From contig NZ_JBLWVT010000007.1 in assembly GCF_048268305.1 (NCBI RefSeq), positions 62,001 to 126,000 of the forward strand: a DNA stretch of 64,000 bases, given 5' to 3'. Numbering within the stretch: position 1 is the first letter of the stretch; the number at the start of each line of letters is the position of its first letter. Under the pieces are notes generated by a model. The model saw nothing but the letters and a program-made list of their open reading frames with translations. It had not been told where the DNA came from and made no database searches. Both the position numbers and the translations under genes were made by a program. The stretch comes from Pseudodonghicola sp048268305 (GTDB taxonomy: Bacteria > Pseudomonadota > Alphaproteobacteria > Rhodobacterales > Rhodobacteraceae). Below are positions 1 to 8,340 of this stretch, piece after piece.

Positions 1-49
1 TAAGATGAAAGCCTGATCCCGAATCGGATCCTCTTGAATGGAGGTGCGG

Positions 50-592
50 ATGGAACCGCTCGAGCTGCACAGGGTCTTCACCCTGATGGAATCCGGGCCG
101 CTGGTGCTGGTCACCACCAATGACGGCGCCAAGGACAATGTCATGACCATCACCTGGACCATGGTGATGGATTTTGCCGGCACGCTGGCGATCACCACAG
201 GCCCCTGGAACCATTCCTTCGAGGCGTTGCGGCAGACGCGCGAATGCGTGATCGCGATCCCGACGGTGGACATGATCGACACCGCCGTAGGGATCGGCAT
301 GTGCTCGGGCGCCGAGGTCAACAAGTTCGCCCGCTTCGGCCTGACCCGGGCCAAGGCGGCCGAGGTGCGCGCGCCGCTGATCCGCGAGTGTCTGGCCAAT
401 ATCGAATGCCGTGTGGCCGAGGTGATCGAACCCTATACCATCGTGGTGCTGCAGGCGGTTTCTGCCTGGATCGACCCGGCGCGGCAGGAGCGGCGGCTGC
501 TGCATGCGGTGGGTGATGGCACCTTCATCGTCGATGGCGAACGGCTGGATCGGCGCGAGATGATGCGCGCCAAGCTGCCGCCGGGGGTCTGA
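50..592 (+). CDS. Flavin reductase-like (split-barrel FMN-binding) protein
   Basis: A 180-residue protein resembling flavin-reductase-like FMN-binding split-barrel proteins. The N-terminal part reads like their first strands (GPLVLVTTNDG, then NVMTITWTMVMDFAG), followed by a conserved-looking WNHSFEALRQTRECVIAIP stretch. Such proteins bind FMN and often reduce it with NAD(P)H, but the substrate cannot be read here. An in-frame ATG lies 12 bases upstream, but the purine run GGAGG is inside that extension and sits five bases before the second ATG, so the second ATG is chosen. It is convergent with the aminotransferase gene, with a shared hairpin between them. The family call is good, the reaction is unproven. 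Confidence 0.72.
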   Translation: MEPLELHRVFTLMESGPLVLVTTNDGAKDNVMTITWTMVMDFAGTLAITTGPWNHSFEALRQTRECVIAIPTVDMIDTAVGIGMCSGAEVNKFARFGLTRAKAAEVRAPLIRECLANIECRVAEVIEPYTIVVLQAVSAWIDPARQERRLLHAVGDGTFIVDGERLDRREMMRAKLPPGV

Positions 593-625
593 CCAGGCAG
601 CGGTGGGCGGGGCACTGGCCGCAGC

Positions 626-690
626 GGGGGCTCCGCCCCCGTCGCCTGCGGCGCCTCCCCCGGAGTATTTCAGCAGAGAAGAAGGGCGCC
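626..690 (+). repeat. Intergenic repeat, copy 1 (hairpin + CCCCCGGAGTATTT core)
   Basis: A perfect GGGGGC/GCCCCC hairpin is followed by CCCCCGGAGTATTT, an A-rich purine stretch and GGGCGCC. The same order of parts (GC hairpin, CCCCCG-GA-TATTTC, A/G-rich stretch, GGCGCC) recurs on the minus strand around 27480-27557. Both copies sit just after a stop codon. I recall similar post-gene elements from Rhodobacterales genomes, but this is memory and not a search. Confidence 0.5.
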
Positions 691-714
691 TGCGGCAGGA
701 GGGCAGGCGCCTTT
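682..714. terminator. Bidirectional hairpin terminator between convergent genes
   Basis: Twelve-base arms AAGGGCGCCTGC and GCAGGCGCCTTT pair with one mismatch around a nine-base loop. A-rich bases on the left and a short T run on the right give a modest U tract in both directions, which suits the convergent genes on each side. Confidence 0.55.
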
Positions 715-735
715 GATTGATCGTCGTCGGTGGTC

Positions 736-1845
736 TCAAGCAGCCGACAGGGCGGCCAGCGCCGCGGGCAGGGCTGCGGCGAAGGCGTCGAGATCGGCGG
801 GGGTGCCGCAGCTGACCCGGATGCAGCGGTTCTGCGGCGCGGCGAAGGGCATGCGGACGAAGATGCCGCGTTGCCCCAGCGCCTCGACCAGCGATTTGGC
901 GAAGGCGCCGTCGCGGCCGCAGTCGATGGTGACGAAATTGGTGGCTGAGGGCAGGGCACTCAGCCCGTTGGCAGCGGCGATCTCGGCGATGCGGTCGCGG
1001 GAGGTGACGATTTCCGCCTGCACATGGGCCAGCCAGTCGGCATCCGCCAGCGCCGCCAGCGCGCCGGCCTGGGCCGCCCGGTTCATGCCGAAGTGGTTGC
1101 GCACCTTGTTGAAGGCCGAGATCAGCTCCGGCGCGCCGATGGCATAACCCACCCGGGCGCCGGCCATGCCGTAGATTTTCGAGAAGGTGCGCATCCGGAT
1201 CACCCTGGTGTCATCCGCGTCGATCGGTGCCGCGGTACCTTCGGGGGCGCATTCGACATAGGCCTCGTCCAGCACCAGGAGGCTGCGCTCGGGCAGGGTG
1301 TCGAGAGCCGCGACGATCTCCGCCCCCGGGCGCCAGCTGCCCATCGGGTTGTCGGGGTTGCACAGATAAACCAGCTTGGCGTCGACCTCGGCCGCCTTGG
1401 CGAACAGGCTGGCGGGATCCTGGCGGTCGTCGAGATAGGGCACCGTGTGCAGCACCCCGCCGAAGCCCGCGACGTGATAGTTGAAGGTGGGATAGGCGCC
1501 GGTGGAGGTGACCACCGGGTCGCCTTCGCCGATCAGCAGCCGCACCAGATAGCCCAGGAGCCCGTCGATGCCCTCGCCCACCATGATGTTGTCGGGCCGC
1601 ACGCCGTGATGCGCGGCCAGGGCGGCGCGCAGATCGTGGCTTTCGGGATCGCCGTATTTCCAGATCTCGGCGGCCTCGGCCTGCATCGCGGCAATGGCGC
1701 GGGGCGAGGGGCCGAAGACATTCTCATTCGCGCCGAGGCGCGCGGTGAAGGGGGCGCCGCGCAGACGCTCCTGCGTTTCCGGGCCGACGAAGGGCACGGT
1801 GGCGGGCAGCGCGCGGACAAGCGGGGTGTAGCGAGGTTCAGTCAT
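736..1845 (-). CDS. hisC: Histidinol-phosphate aminotransferase-like PLP enzyme
   Basis: A 369-residue class I/II fold-I aminotransferase of the histidinol-phosphate type, which would exchange histidinol phosphate and 2-oxoglutarate with imidazole-acetol phosphate and glutamate. Visible hallmarks are the N-terminal LGANENVFGPSP motif, NPDNP at about 163-167, the PLP-phenol aspartate in VLDEAY (Asp193), and the PLP lysine in FSKIYGMAGARVGYA (Lys223). The reading frame stays open far upstream, but the family start is MTEPRY. Alphaproteobacteria often carry two HisC paralogues, and no other his gene is nearby, so it may act on an aromatic amino acid instead. It is divergent from the crotonase gene. 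Confidence 0.8.
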   Translation of the reverse strand: MTEPRYTPLVRALPATVPFVGPETQERLRGAPFTARLGANENVFGPSPRAIAAMQAEAAEIWKYGDPESHDLRAALAAHHGVRPDNIMVGEGIDGLLGYLVRLLIGEGDPVVTSTGAYPTFNYHVAGFGGVLHTVPYLDDRQDPASLFAKAAEVDAKLVYLCNPDNPMGSWRPGAEIVAALDTLPERSLLVLDEAYVECAPEGTAAPIDADDTRVIRMRTFSKIYGMAGARVGYAIGAPELISAFNKVRNHFGMNRAAQAGALAALADADWLAHVQAEIVTSRDRIAEIAAANGLSALPSATNFVTIDCGRDGAFAKSLVEALGQRGIFVRMPFAAPQNRCIRVSCGTPADLDAFAAALPAALAALSAA

Positions 1846-1964
1846 GGCGGGCAGATAAGCCGGGATTTGGCCGTCGGGCAAGCGATTTGAATGCCCTAAC
1901 GTTCGACTGGATTTCGCGCCCTCCGGCGGGGCAGAGTGGCGCGGGAAACAGAGGAGGGGACGCC

Positions 1965-2750
1965 ATGGCGCGCGTATCGGTCGATTATCAGGATCACATT
2001 GCCCGGGTGACTTTGACCCGGGGGGACAAGATGAACGCGCTTGACGACGCGATGGTCGACGCCATCCTCGCCGCGGGCGAGGAGGTGGCGGCCTCGGACG
2101 CGCGCGTCGTGGTGCTGTCGGGCGAGGGCAAGAGCTTCTGCGCCGGGCTCGACATGGCGAGTTTCGCCAAGATGGGCCAGATGTCGGATATCGAGAGCTG
2201 GCTGATGGACCGCACCCATCACGATGCCAACAAGATGCAGGAGGTGGCGATGATCTGGCGCCGCCTGCCGCAGCCGGTGATCGCGGCGATCCGGGGCGCT
2301 GCCTTCGGTGGAGGGCTGCAGCTGGCGCTGGGGGCGGATATCCGCATCGCGGCACCCGATGCGCAATTCGCGGTGATGGAGATGAAATGGGGCCTGGTGC
2401 CCGACATGGGCGGCATGGCGCTGTTGCCGGGGCTGGTGCGGTCCGACGTGCTGCGGCTGCTGACCTATACCGCCACGCCGATCCCGGCTGGGAAGGCCGA
2501 AGCCTGGGGGCTGGTCACCGAACTGGCCGATGACCCGATGGCCCGGGCGCTGGAGATCGCGACCCATATCGCCGAGCAGAGCCCGGCCGCGATCCGCGCC
2601 GCCAAGCGGCTGATCGAGGTCGCCGAAAGCGCCGACCAGGCCGAGGTGCTGCTGGCCGAATCCCGCGAACAGGTCAGCGTGATCGGCAAGCCCGAGCAGA
2701 TGGAGGTCGTCATGGCCCGGATGCAGGGGCGCAAGCCGGTGTTCGGCTGA
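1965..2750 (+). CDS. Crotonase-fold (enoyl-CoA hydratase/isomerase family) protein
   Basis: A 261-residue crotonase-superfamily protein of normal length. The oxyanion-hole segments are visible as SFCAGLDM (around 57-64) and AAFGGGLQL (112-120). Of the two glutamates that activate water in hydratases, the first position is Gln119 and the second is Glu139. An aspartate (Asp147 in GLVPDMGG) sits where dienoyl-CoA isomerases have a catalytic aspartate. The exact acyl-CoA reaction is therefore uncertain. The start is set by GAGGAGGGG shortly upstream. Its 3' end overlaps the convergent TetR gene by 41 bases. Confidence 0.82.
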   Translation: MARVSVDYQDHIARVTLTRGDKMNALDDAMVDAILAAGEEVAASDARVVVLSGEGKSFCAGLDMASFAKMGQMSDIESWLMDRTHHDANKMQEVAMIWRRLPQPVIAAIRGAAFGGGLQLALGADIRIAAPDAQFAVMEMKWGLVPDMGGMALLPGLVRSDVLRLLTYTATPIPAGKAEAWGLVTELADDPMARALEIATHIAEQSPAAIRAAKRLIEVAESADQAEVLLAESREQVSVIGKPEQMEVVMARMQGRKPVFG

Positions 2751-3339
2751 GCACCTCCGCCGGCAGGTAGTGGTCGAGGATCGCATCGACCACTGACCGC
2801 GCGACGCGGTCCGCATCCTCGCGGTTCAGCCCGCAGACGTCGTTCAGCGCCACATGCTGTTCGAAGCCGGTGCCGCAACTGGCGAGGGCCATCACCAGAT
2901 CGTCGAATTCCCCAGGTGTTATGGTGTCGCGCGCCGGTTCCAGCGCCAACCGCAGCGCGGGGATACGCCGGGCGCCGCGTTGCCGGTTGGCGCCCTCTGG
3001 CGTCCAATCGGCCATGAGCTGACCCAGGAATTTGCGGAAGGCGGGTTCGCGGTCGCGGCCGAAGTCGCGGTAATAATCGGTCACGATATGCACCCGTTGG
3101 CGCAGATCATCAGCCCCCTCCAGCAGGGCGTCCGGCGTGTTGACGGCCATGTCCAGCATCGCCTCGCTCGCCAGTACGGCCGGATCCGAGAAATAGCGAT
3201 AAGCGGTCGCTTTCGAGATGCCGGCATGCTGGGCGGCGGCAGTGACGCTGACTTCATCTCCGGCTTCGGCCAGCTCGCGGGCGGCGGCCAGAAGTTTCTG
3301 TCGGGTTTTCAGCTTTTGCGCTTTTCGTTCGTGTTTCAT
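2710..3339 (-). CDS. TetR/AcrR-family transcriptional regulator
   Basis: A 209-residue TetR-type repressor. The N-terminal three-helix DNA-binding domain (about residues 10-60) contains the helix-turn-helix VTAAAQHAGISKATAYRYF, and a divergent ligand-binding domain follows. It is divergent from the cupin gene, and the gap between them holds a perfect 18-bp palindrome over the probable -10 region of the cupin promoter. The inference is that it represses the cupin gene and perhaps itself. The C-terminal coding region runs 41 bases into the oppositely oriented crotonase gene. Confidence 0.88.
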   Translation of the reverse strand: MKHERKAQKLKTRQKLLAAARELAEAGDEVSVTAAAQHAGISKATAYRYFSDPAVLASEAMLDMAVNTPDALLEGADDLRQRVHIVTDYYRDFGRDREPAFRKFLGQLMADWTPEGANRQRGARRIPALRLALEPARDTITPGEFDDLVMALASCGTGFEQHVALNDVCGLNREDADRVARSVVDAILDHYLPAEVLSRTPACAPASGP

Positions 3340-3349
3340 GCGTCTCCGC

Positions 3350-3385
3350 TTGACACCTCAAGAGTTTATGAGACATATGTCTCAT
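3350..3385 (+). promoter_or_regulatory. Cupin-gene promoter with overlapping TetR operator
   Basis: TTGACA at 3350-3355 is followed 18 bases later by CATATG as a weak -10. The -10 lies inside ATGAGACATATGTCTCAT (3368-3385), a perfect 18-bp palindrome. Size, symmetry and position between a TetR gene and its divergent neighbour are typical of a TetR operator. Binding is inferred. Confidence 0.7.
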
Positions 3386-3427
3386 TATGGGTACGGGCTT
3401 ACCCCACCTGATTCAAGGAGTAATTTC

Positions 3428-3901
3428 ATGAAAGCAAGCAGACGTTTTCATATGCTTGGCAATATCTTGCACTTCCACAAATTCAGCAGCGAAACGAATG
3501 GCCGTTATTGCATGGTCGAGGCGTTGGTGGCCCCCGGGGCCGGCGCGCCGCCCAACCGGCATCCCGAAGAGGAAGAATGCTTCGTGGTGCTGGAGGGCAG
3601 TTTCGATTTCATGGTCGAAGGTGAGGTGACCCGTGCCGAGACCGGCGCCATGGTGCCGATCCCCTCCGGCAGCCTGCATGCCTTCACCAACGCAGGGCAG
3701 GCGCCGGGGCGGCTGATGATCTTCAACGCGCCGGGGCAGATCCATGATGTGTTCTTCTCGGAGGCCGGCGATCCGGTGCCGGAGGACAGTTGGGACTTCC
3801 CGGTGAGTGGCGGTCGCCCCGGCGTCGCCCATGTGCTGGCGGCGGCAGCAAAGGCCGGGGTGGAAATTCCGCCGCCGCCGGCCGAGGCCGCCAGCGCCTA
3901 A
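3428..3901 (+). CDS. Single-domain cupin protein
   Basis: A 157-residue one-domain cupin. Motif 1 is seen as HPEEEECFVVLEG with His45 and Glu49, and motif 2 as PSGSLHAFTN with His84, so a metal site can be built although the second histidine of motif 1 is replaced. A hydrophilic tail rich in Pro and Ala follows the barrel. The start has AAGGAG eight bases upstream. It is the only gene between the TetR operator and a strong terminator, so it is a monocistronic, repressor-controlled gene. The substrate is unknown; small cupins of this kind include dioxygenases, isomerases and ligand-binding proteins. Confidence 0.75.
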   Translation: MKASRRFHMLGNILHFHKFSSETNGRYCMVEALVAPGAGAPPNRHPEEEECFVVLEGSFDFMVEGEVTRAETGAMVPIPSGSLHAFTNAGQAPGRLMIFNAPGQIHDVFFSEAGDPVPEDSWDFPVSGGRPGVAHVLAAAAKAGVEIPPPPAEAASA

Positions 3902-3937
3902 ACCAAACGTCCTGCTTGAACTTGCCTCGCTCGCACG

Positions 3938-3983
3938 CCGGACCGGACGCATCAGTTTGCTGATCCGTTCGGTCCGGTTTTTT
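3938..3983 (+). terminator. Intrinsic terminator of the cupin gene
   Basis: Eighteen-base arms beginning CCGGACCGGACG and ending CGTTCGGTCCGG pair with one G-T and one mismatch around a TTTG loop. Six T follow directly at 3978-3983. This is one of the clearest rho-independent terminators in the window. Confidence 0.88.
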
Positions 3984-4048
3984 GTGAAGATACTTCGATT
4001 GATGCAGCCCGGTTACCCCGGTCGGCAGAGGCCGCCCGGGGCAGGGGA

Positions 4049-7000
4049 TCATTCCAGTTCGGCGAGACGGGCCAGCGCCTCGGTGATCCGGGTCTCTTCC
4101 TCCTCGCGGGCGGCGAGGTTGGCGCGGGTTTCCTCGACCACCTCCTCGGGGGCGGAATCGGCGAACTTCGGGTTGTTCAACCGGCCGCGCAGACCACCGA
4201 GTTCCTTGGCGAGCTTTTGCAGCGCCTTTTCCAGCCGCGATTTTTCCTCGGCGATGTCGATGATGCCGGCGAGCGGCAGGCCGAAGGTGGCGCCCTCGGC
4301 CGGGATCGTCACCGTGCCCTTGGGCAGGCTGGAGGCCGGGGTAAGACCCTCGATCCGCGCAAGCCGCAGGATCAGCGTCTCGTTGCGGTCCCAGGCATCC
4401 TGGCCGCGGGCGTCGATCTCGGTCACCAGCATCGGGACATAGAGACCCACCGGCACATGCATCTGCGCCCGGGCAGAGCGCACCGCCTCGATCAGCCCGA
4501 TCACCCAGTTCATCTCGTGATCGGCCTGCGGGTCGACCAGATCGGCCGCCGCATACTCCGGCCAGTCGCCATGGATCAGCGGCTTTTGCCGCTCGCCCGA
4601 GATCTGCCACAGCTCTTCGGTGATGAAGGGCATGATCGGGTGCAGCAGGATCAGGCATTGATCCAGCACCCATTTCATCGTCGTCTTGGTCTCAAGCTGG
4701 ACGGCGGCGTCTTCGCCCTGCAGCAGCGGCTTGGCGAATTCGACGTACCAGTCGCAGACCTTGCCCCAGACAAAGGCGTAAAGCGCGTTGGCGGCGTCGT
4801 TGAAGCGGAAGTTCTCCAGCGCCTCGTCGACCTCGGCACGGACCTTGGCGGTTTCGCCGATGATCCACTTGTTCACCGTCTGCGCCGGGGTGGGGATGCT
4901 GTTCGCCGTCACCTCGAACACGCCGTTCATCTCGGCGAAGCGCATGGCGTTCCACAGCTTGGTGCCGAAGTTGCGATAGCCGGCGATCCGCTGCATATCG
5001 AGCTTCAGCACCCCGCCGATCGAGGCCATGGCCGCATTGGTAAAGCGCAGCGCATCGGCGCCGTATTCGTCGATGATCTCAAGCGGGTCGACCACGTTGC
5101 CGACCGATTTGGACATCTTCTTGCCCTTGGCGTCGCGCACCAGCCCGTGCAGATAGACCGTCTTGAACGGGATTTCGTTCACCACGGCAAGCTGCATCAT
5201 GATCATCCGGGCGACCCAGAAGAACAGGATATCCTGGCCGGTGATCAGCACGTCGGTCGGGAAATAGCGTTGCAGTTCCGGCGTCTGTTCCGGCCAGCCG
5301 AGCGTGCCGATCGGCCAGAGACCCGAGCTGAACCAGGTGTCCAGAACGTCCGGATCGCGCCAGACCGGATAGACCAGCTTGGTCGGATCCTGATCCATCT
5401 CGTATTGCGCGAAACTGGAGGCCAGCAGCTCCACCGCCGCCGCCTTGTCGGCGACCTCGACGATGCGGGCATCGGCGATCGGGGTGGGGGTATCGGCCAG
5501 CTCCTGACGGAAGGCGTCGATCACCCCGTCGAAATCGGCGGCGCAATGATGCACGTCGCCCATATGGACCAGCCCGTTCAGCAGCAGTCGGCCCATCTCC
5601 ACCACGTCGAGCGCGCCGTCGCCCTCGTCATCGCGGAAGCCCGGCGCCGAGAGGTCGAGCCCGTACCACACCGGGATCTGATGGCCCCACCAGAGCTGGC
5701 GCGAGATGCACCAGGGTTCGATATTCTCCAGCCAGTGATAATAGGTCTTTTCGCCGCTTTCCGGCAGGATGGTGATATCGCCACCGCGCACCGCGTCGAG
5801 CGCGTGGCCGACGATGCGCGCGGTATCGACGAACCACTGGTCGGTCAGCATCGGCTCAATGACGACCTTGGAGCGGTCGCCGAAGGGCTGCATGATCGGC
5901 TTGTTCTCGACCAGCGGCACCAGCTCGCCATCCTCGGCGGTGATCATCACCGCCAGACCTTCGGCGGTGATCTGTTCGACCACACGCTTGCGCGCCTCCG
6001 AGCGTTCGAGACCGCGCAGCTCGTCCGGCACCAGGTTCAGCGTGTCGACTTCCAGCTCGGTGAACGCGGCGCCGTTGGAGATTTCCTGCGCCCGGGTGGC
6101 GCAATCGGCATAGGGCAGCCCGTCGGCGCGCAGATGTGCCTTGGTGTCCATCAGCCGGTACATCGGGATGCCGCCCCGCTTGGCGACCTGATAGTCGTTG
6201 AAATCATGCGCGCCGGTGATCTTCACCGCGCCCGAGCCGAAGGTCGGATCGGGGTATTCGTCGGTGATGATTGGGATCAGCCGGCGATGCTCCTTCGGGC
6301 CCACCGGGATTTCGCAGAGCTTGCCGACGATCGGGGCATAGCGTTCATCCGAAGGGTGCACCGCCACCGCGCCGTCGCCCAGCATGGTCTCAGGCCGTGT
6401 CGTGGCGATCGAGATATAATCGCGCTCTTCCTCAAGGATGACGTTCCCGTCCTCGTCCTTCTCGATATAGGTATAGGTCTCACCACCGGCGAGCGGGTAT
6501 TTGAAATGCCACATGTGGCCGGCGACTTCGATATTCTCGACCTCGAGGTCGGAAATCGCGGTCTCGAAATGCGGATCCCAGTTCACCAGCCGCTTGCCGC
6601 GATAGATCAGCCCCTTGCCGTACATGTCGACGAAGACCTTGATCACCGCATCGTGGAAATTGCCTTCCTCGCCCGCAGGCGCGCCGGGCGCGCCGGACAT
6701 GGTGAAAGCGTTCCTGGACCAGTCGCAGGAGGCGCCGAGCCGCTTCAACTGGTTGATGATGGTGCCGCCCGACTGCTGCTTCCATTCCCAGACCTTGGCG
6801 GTGAAGGCTTCGCGGCCCATCTCGCGGCGGCTGGGCTGCTGATGTTTGGCCAGCTCGCGTTCCACCACCATCTGGGTGGCGATACCGGCGTGGTCCTGGC
6901 CCGGTTGCCACAGGGTGTCAAACCCGCGCATCCGGTGCCAGCGGGTCAGGATGTCCTGCAGGGTGTTGTTGAAGGCGTGCCCCATGTGCAGGCTGCCGGT

Positions 7001-7141
7001 GACGTTCGGCGGCGGGATCATGATGCAGAAGGTCTCGGCCCGGCTGGCATTGGCGCCAGCGCGGAAGCAGCCGGCTTCCTCCCAGGCCCGATACAAACGT
7101 TCTTCGGCTTCCGCCGCGTTGAAGGTCTTTTCCATCGCCAT
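4049..7141 (-). CDS. valS: Valine--tRNA ligase
   Basis: Charges tRNA-Val with valine. The class I signatures are present: HMGH (52-55, the HIGH motif) and KMSKS (675-679), with the CP1 editing domain between them and a coiled-coil-like Glu/Arg/Leu-rich C-terminus. At 1030 residues it is longer than the roughly 950 of the E. coli enzyme. Much of the excess is an acidic segment of about 100 residues (about 495-594) between VWYG and DPDVLDTWFSS, where E. coli has around 30. A second ATG two codons in is an equally good start. A GC hairpin without a T tract (4016-4041) lies downstream. Confidence 0.97.
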   Translation of the reverse strand: MAMEKTFNAAEAEERLYRAWEEAGCFRAGANASRAETFCIMIPPPNVTGSLHMGHAFNNTLQDILTRWHRMRGFDTLWQPGQDHAGIATQMVVERELAKHQQPSRREMGREAFTAKVWEWKQQSGGTIINQLKRLGASCDWSRNAFTMSGAPGAPAGEEGNFHDAVIKVFVDMYGKGLIYRGKRLVNWDPHFETAISDLEVENIEVAGHMWHFKYPLAGGETYTYIEKDEDGNVILEEERDYISIATTRPETMLGDGAVAVHPSDERYAPIVGKLCEIPVGPKEHRRLIPIITDEYPDPTFGSGAVKITGAHDFNDYQVAKRGGIPMYRLMDTKAHLRADGLPYADCATRAQEISNGAAFTELEVDTLNLVPDELRGLERSEARKRVVEQITAEGLAVMITAEDGELVPLVENKPIMQPFGDRSKVVIEPMLTDQWFVDTARIVGHALDAVRGGDITILPESGEKTYYHWLENIEPWCISRQLWWGHQIPVWYGLDLSAPGFRDDEGDGALDVVEMGRLLLNGLVHMGDVHHCAADFDGVIDAFRQELADTPTPIADARIVEVADKAAAVELLASSFAQYEMDQDPTKLVYPVWRDPDVLDTWFSSGLWPIGTLGWPEQTPELQRYFPTDVLITGQDILFFWVARMIMMQLAVVNEIPFKTVYLHGLVRDAKGKKMSKSVGNVVDPLEIIDEYGADALRFTNAAMASIGGVLKLDMQRIAGYRNFGTKLWNAMRFAEMNGVFEVTANSIPTPAQTVNKWIIGETAKVRAEVDEALENFRFNDAANALYAFVWGKVCDWYVEFAKPLLQGEDAAVQLETKTTMKWVLDQCLILLHPIMPFITEELWQISGERQKPLIHGDWPEYAAADLVDPQADHEMNWVIGLIEAVRSARAQMHVPVGLYVPMLVTEIDARGQDAWDRNETLILRLARIEGLTPASSLPKGTVTIPAEGATFGLPLAGIIDIAEEKSRLEKALQKLAKELGGLRGRLNNPKFADSAPEEVVEETRANLAAREEEETRITEALARLAELE

Positions 7142-7318
7142 GCGGGGGATCCCCTCGTCAAAATCTCTAGGTTCAGGGCAAACTCCTAGCGAAAGGCCGG
7201 GCCAAGGGAAAGGTGGCGCAGTGACTTTTTACCCCGGGGCAGGTGAGGCGAAAGCGGGTGACAGCCCCGCCGGGGCAGGGCAAATATGGGGCGAAGGACC
7301 ACAGGAGGCAGGCGCGGC

Positions 7319-8314
7319 ATGGGCACCGGACGATCGGCTGAGATTCGGATCTACGGCTTCGACGGCGAGGGCAAGACCTGGTCTATGCCGCCAGATCCCC
7401 TGAAGGTCTGCACCGACAAGGTGCCGGAAAGCGGCTTCGTCTGGGCGCATGTCGACGGCTGGACGCCGGAGGGGCGCAAGTGGTTGCAGGCGGCGGCCAT
7501 GGATCCGATGGAGCTTGAGGCAATGCTGGCCGAGGAAACCCGGCCGCGTTGCACCGTCCATGGCGATATCGCCCTGATGAACCTGCGCGGCGTCAACCTG
7601 ACCCCGGGGGCCGAGCCCGAGGATATGATCTCGCTCCGGCTCTATGTCTCGGAACATGTAGTGATCTCGACCCAGATCCGGGATCTGCAGGCGGTCGATG
7701 ATCTGATGGATTCTCTCGACCGTGGCGCCGGGCCGGTATCGCCCGGCGATCTGATCGCGCGGCTGGCGCTCCGGCTCGCCGACCGGGCCGAACCGGTGGT
7801 GGCGGCGTTGAACGAACGCGCCGACAATCTCGAGGACGCGGTGGATGCTCCGGAGGGGCCGGGGCGGGAGGAACGCGCCGAACTGGCCGATATCCGCCGC
7901 GAGTCGATCCTGCTGCGCCGCTACATGTTTCCGCAGCGCGATGCGCTGTCGACGCTGGAGATCGAGGATCTGGATTGGCTTTCTCCACGCGACCGAGGCC
8001 GGTTGCGCGAGGCGACCGAACGGGTCACCCGGCTGGCGGAAGAGCTGGACGCGATCCGTGACCGGGCGCAGGTGGTGCAGGATCAGATCACCGATCTGCG
8101 CGCCGAGGCAATGAACCGGCAGATGCTGGTCCTCTCGGTGGTGGCGGCGATCTTCCTGCCGATGAGCCTGTTGACCGGGCTTCTCGGCATCAACGTGGGC
8201 GGCATCCCGGGAGAGCATTCGCCGCTGGCCTTCTGGCTGGTCTGCCTGCTGCTGGTGGTGATGGGGGTGCTGCTGGGCTGGCTGTTCCGGCGGTTGGGGC
8301 TCTTGAACAAGTAA
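7319..8314 (+). CDS. zntB: ZntB-like CorA-family divalent metal transporter
   Basis: A 331-residue protein with the CorA layout: a large cytoplasmic N-terminal domain, a long helix rich in charged residues, and two C-terminal membrane segments. Between the two segments the CorA GMN motif is replaced by GIN, in LLGINVGGIPG, which is the pattern of the zinc transporter ZntB. It would form a pentameric channel or proton-coupled Zn2+ carrier in the inner membrane. AGGAGG lies ten bases before the chosen ATG. It is divergent from valS, and the 177-bp gap contains several GC hairpins. Mg2+ or Co2+ transport cannot be excluded. Confidence 0.85.
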   Translation: MGTGRSAEIRIYGFDGEGKTWSMPPDPLKVCTDKVPESGFVWAHVDGWTPEGRKWLQAAAMDPMELEAMLAEETRPRCTVHGDIALMNLRGVNLTPGAEPEDMISLRLYVSEHVVISTQIRDLQAVDDLMDSLDRGAGPVSPGDLIARLALRLADRAEPVVAALNERADNLEDAVDAPEGPGREERAELADIRRESILLRRYMFPQRDALSTLEIEDLDWLSPRDRGRLREATERVTRLAEELDAIRDRAQVVQDQITDLRAEAMNRQMLVLSVVAAIFLPMSLLTGLLGINVGGIPGEHSPLAFWLVCLLLVVMGVLLGWLFRRLGLLNK

Positions 8315-8340
8315 GGCGCGGTTGTGCCCGCGGGAGATGG

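Noticed and set aside
4016..4041. CCCCGGTCGGC/GCCGCCCGGGG hairpin as valS terminator
   Set aside because: The stem is strong but no T tract follows on the minus strand, so termination is not supported.
4217..7189. A 990-codon open frame on the plus strand antisense to valS
   Set aside because: It mirrors the valS coding frame in high-GC DNA, is rich in His, Arg, Gly and Asp, and resembles no protein.
7200..7318. GC hairpins before the ZntB-like gene as a metal riboswitch
   Set aside because: No known riboswitch core could be matched; ordinary GC self-complementarity explains them.
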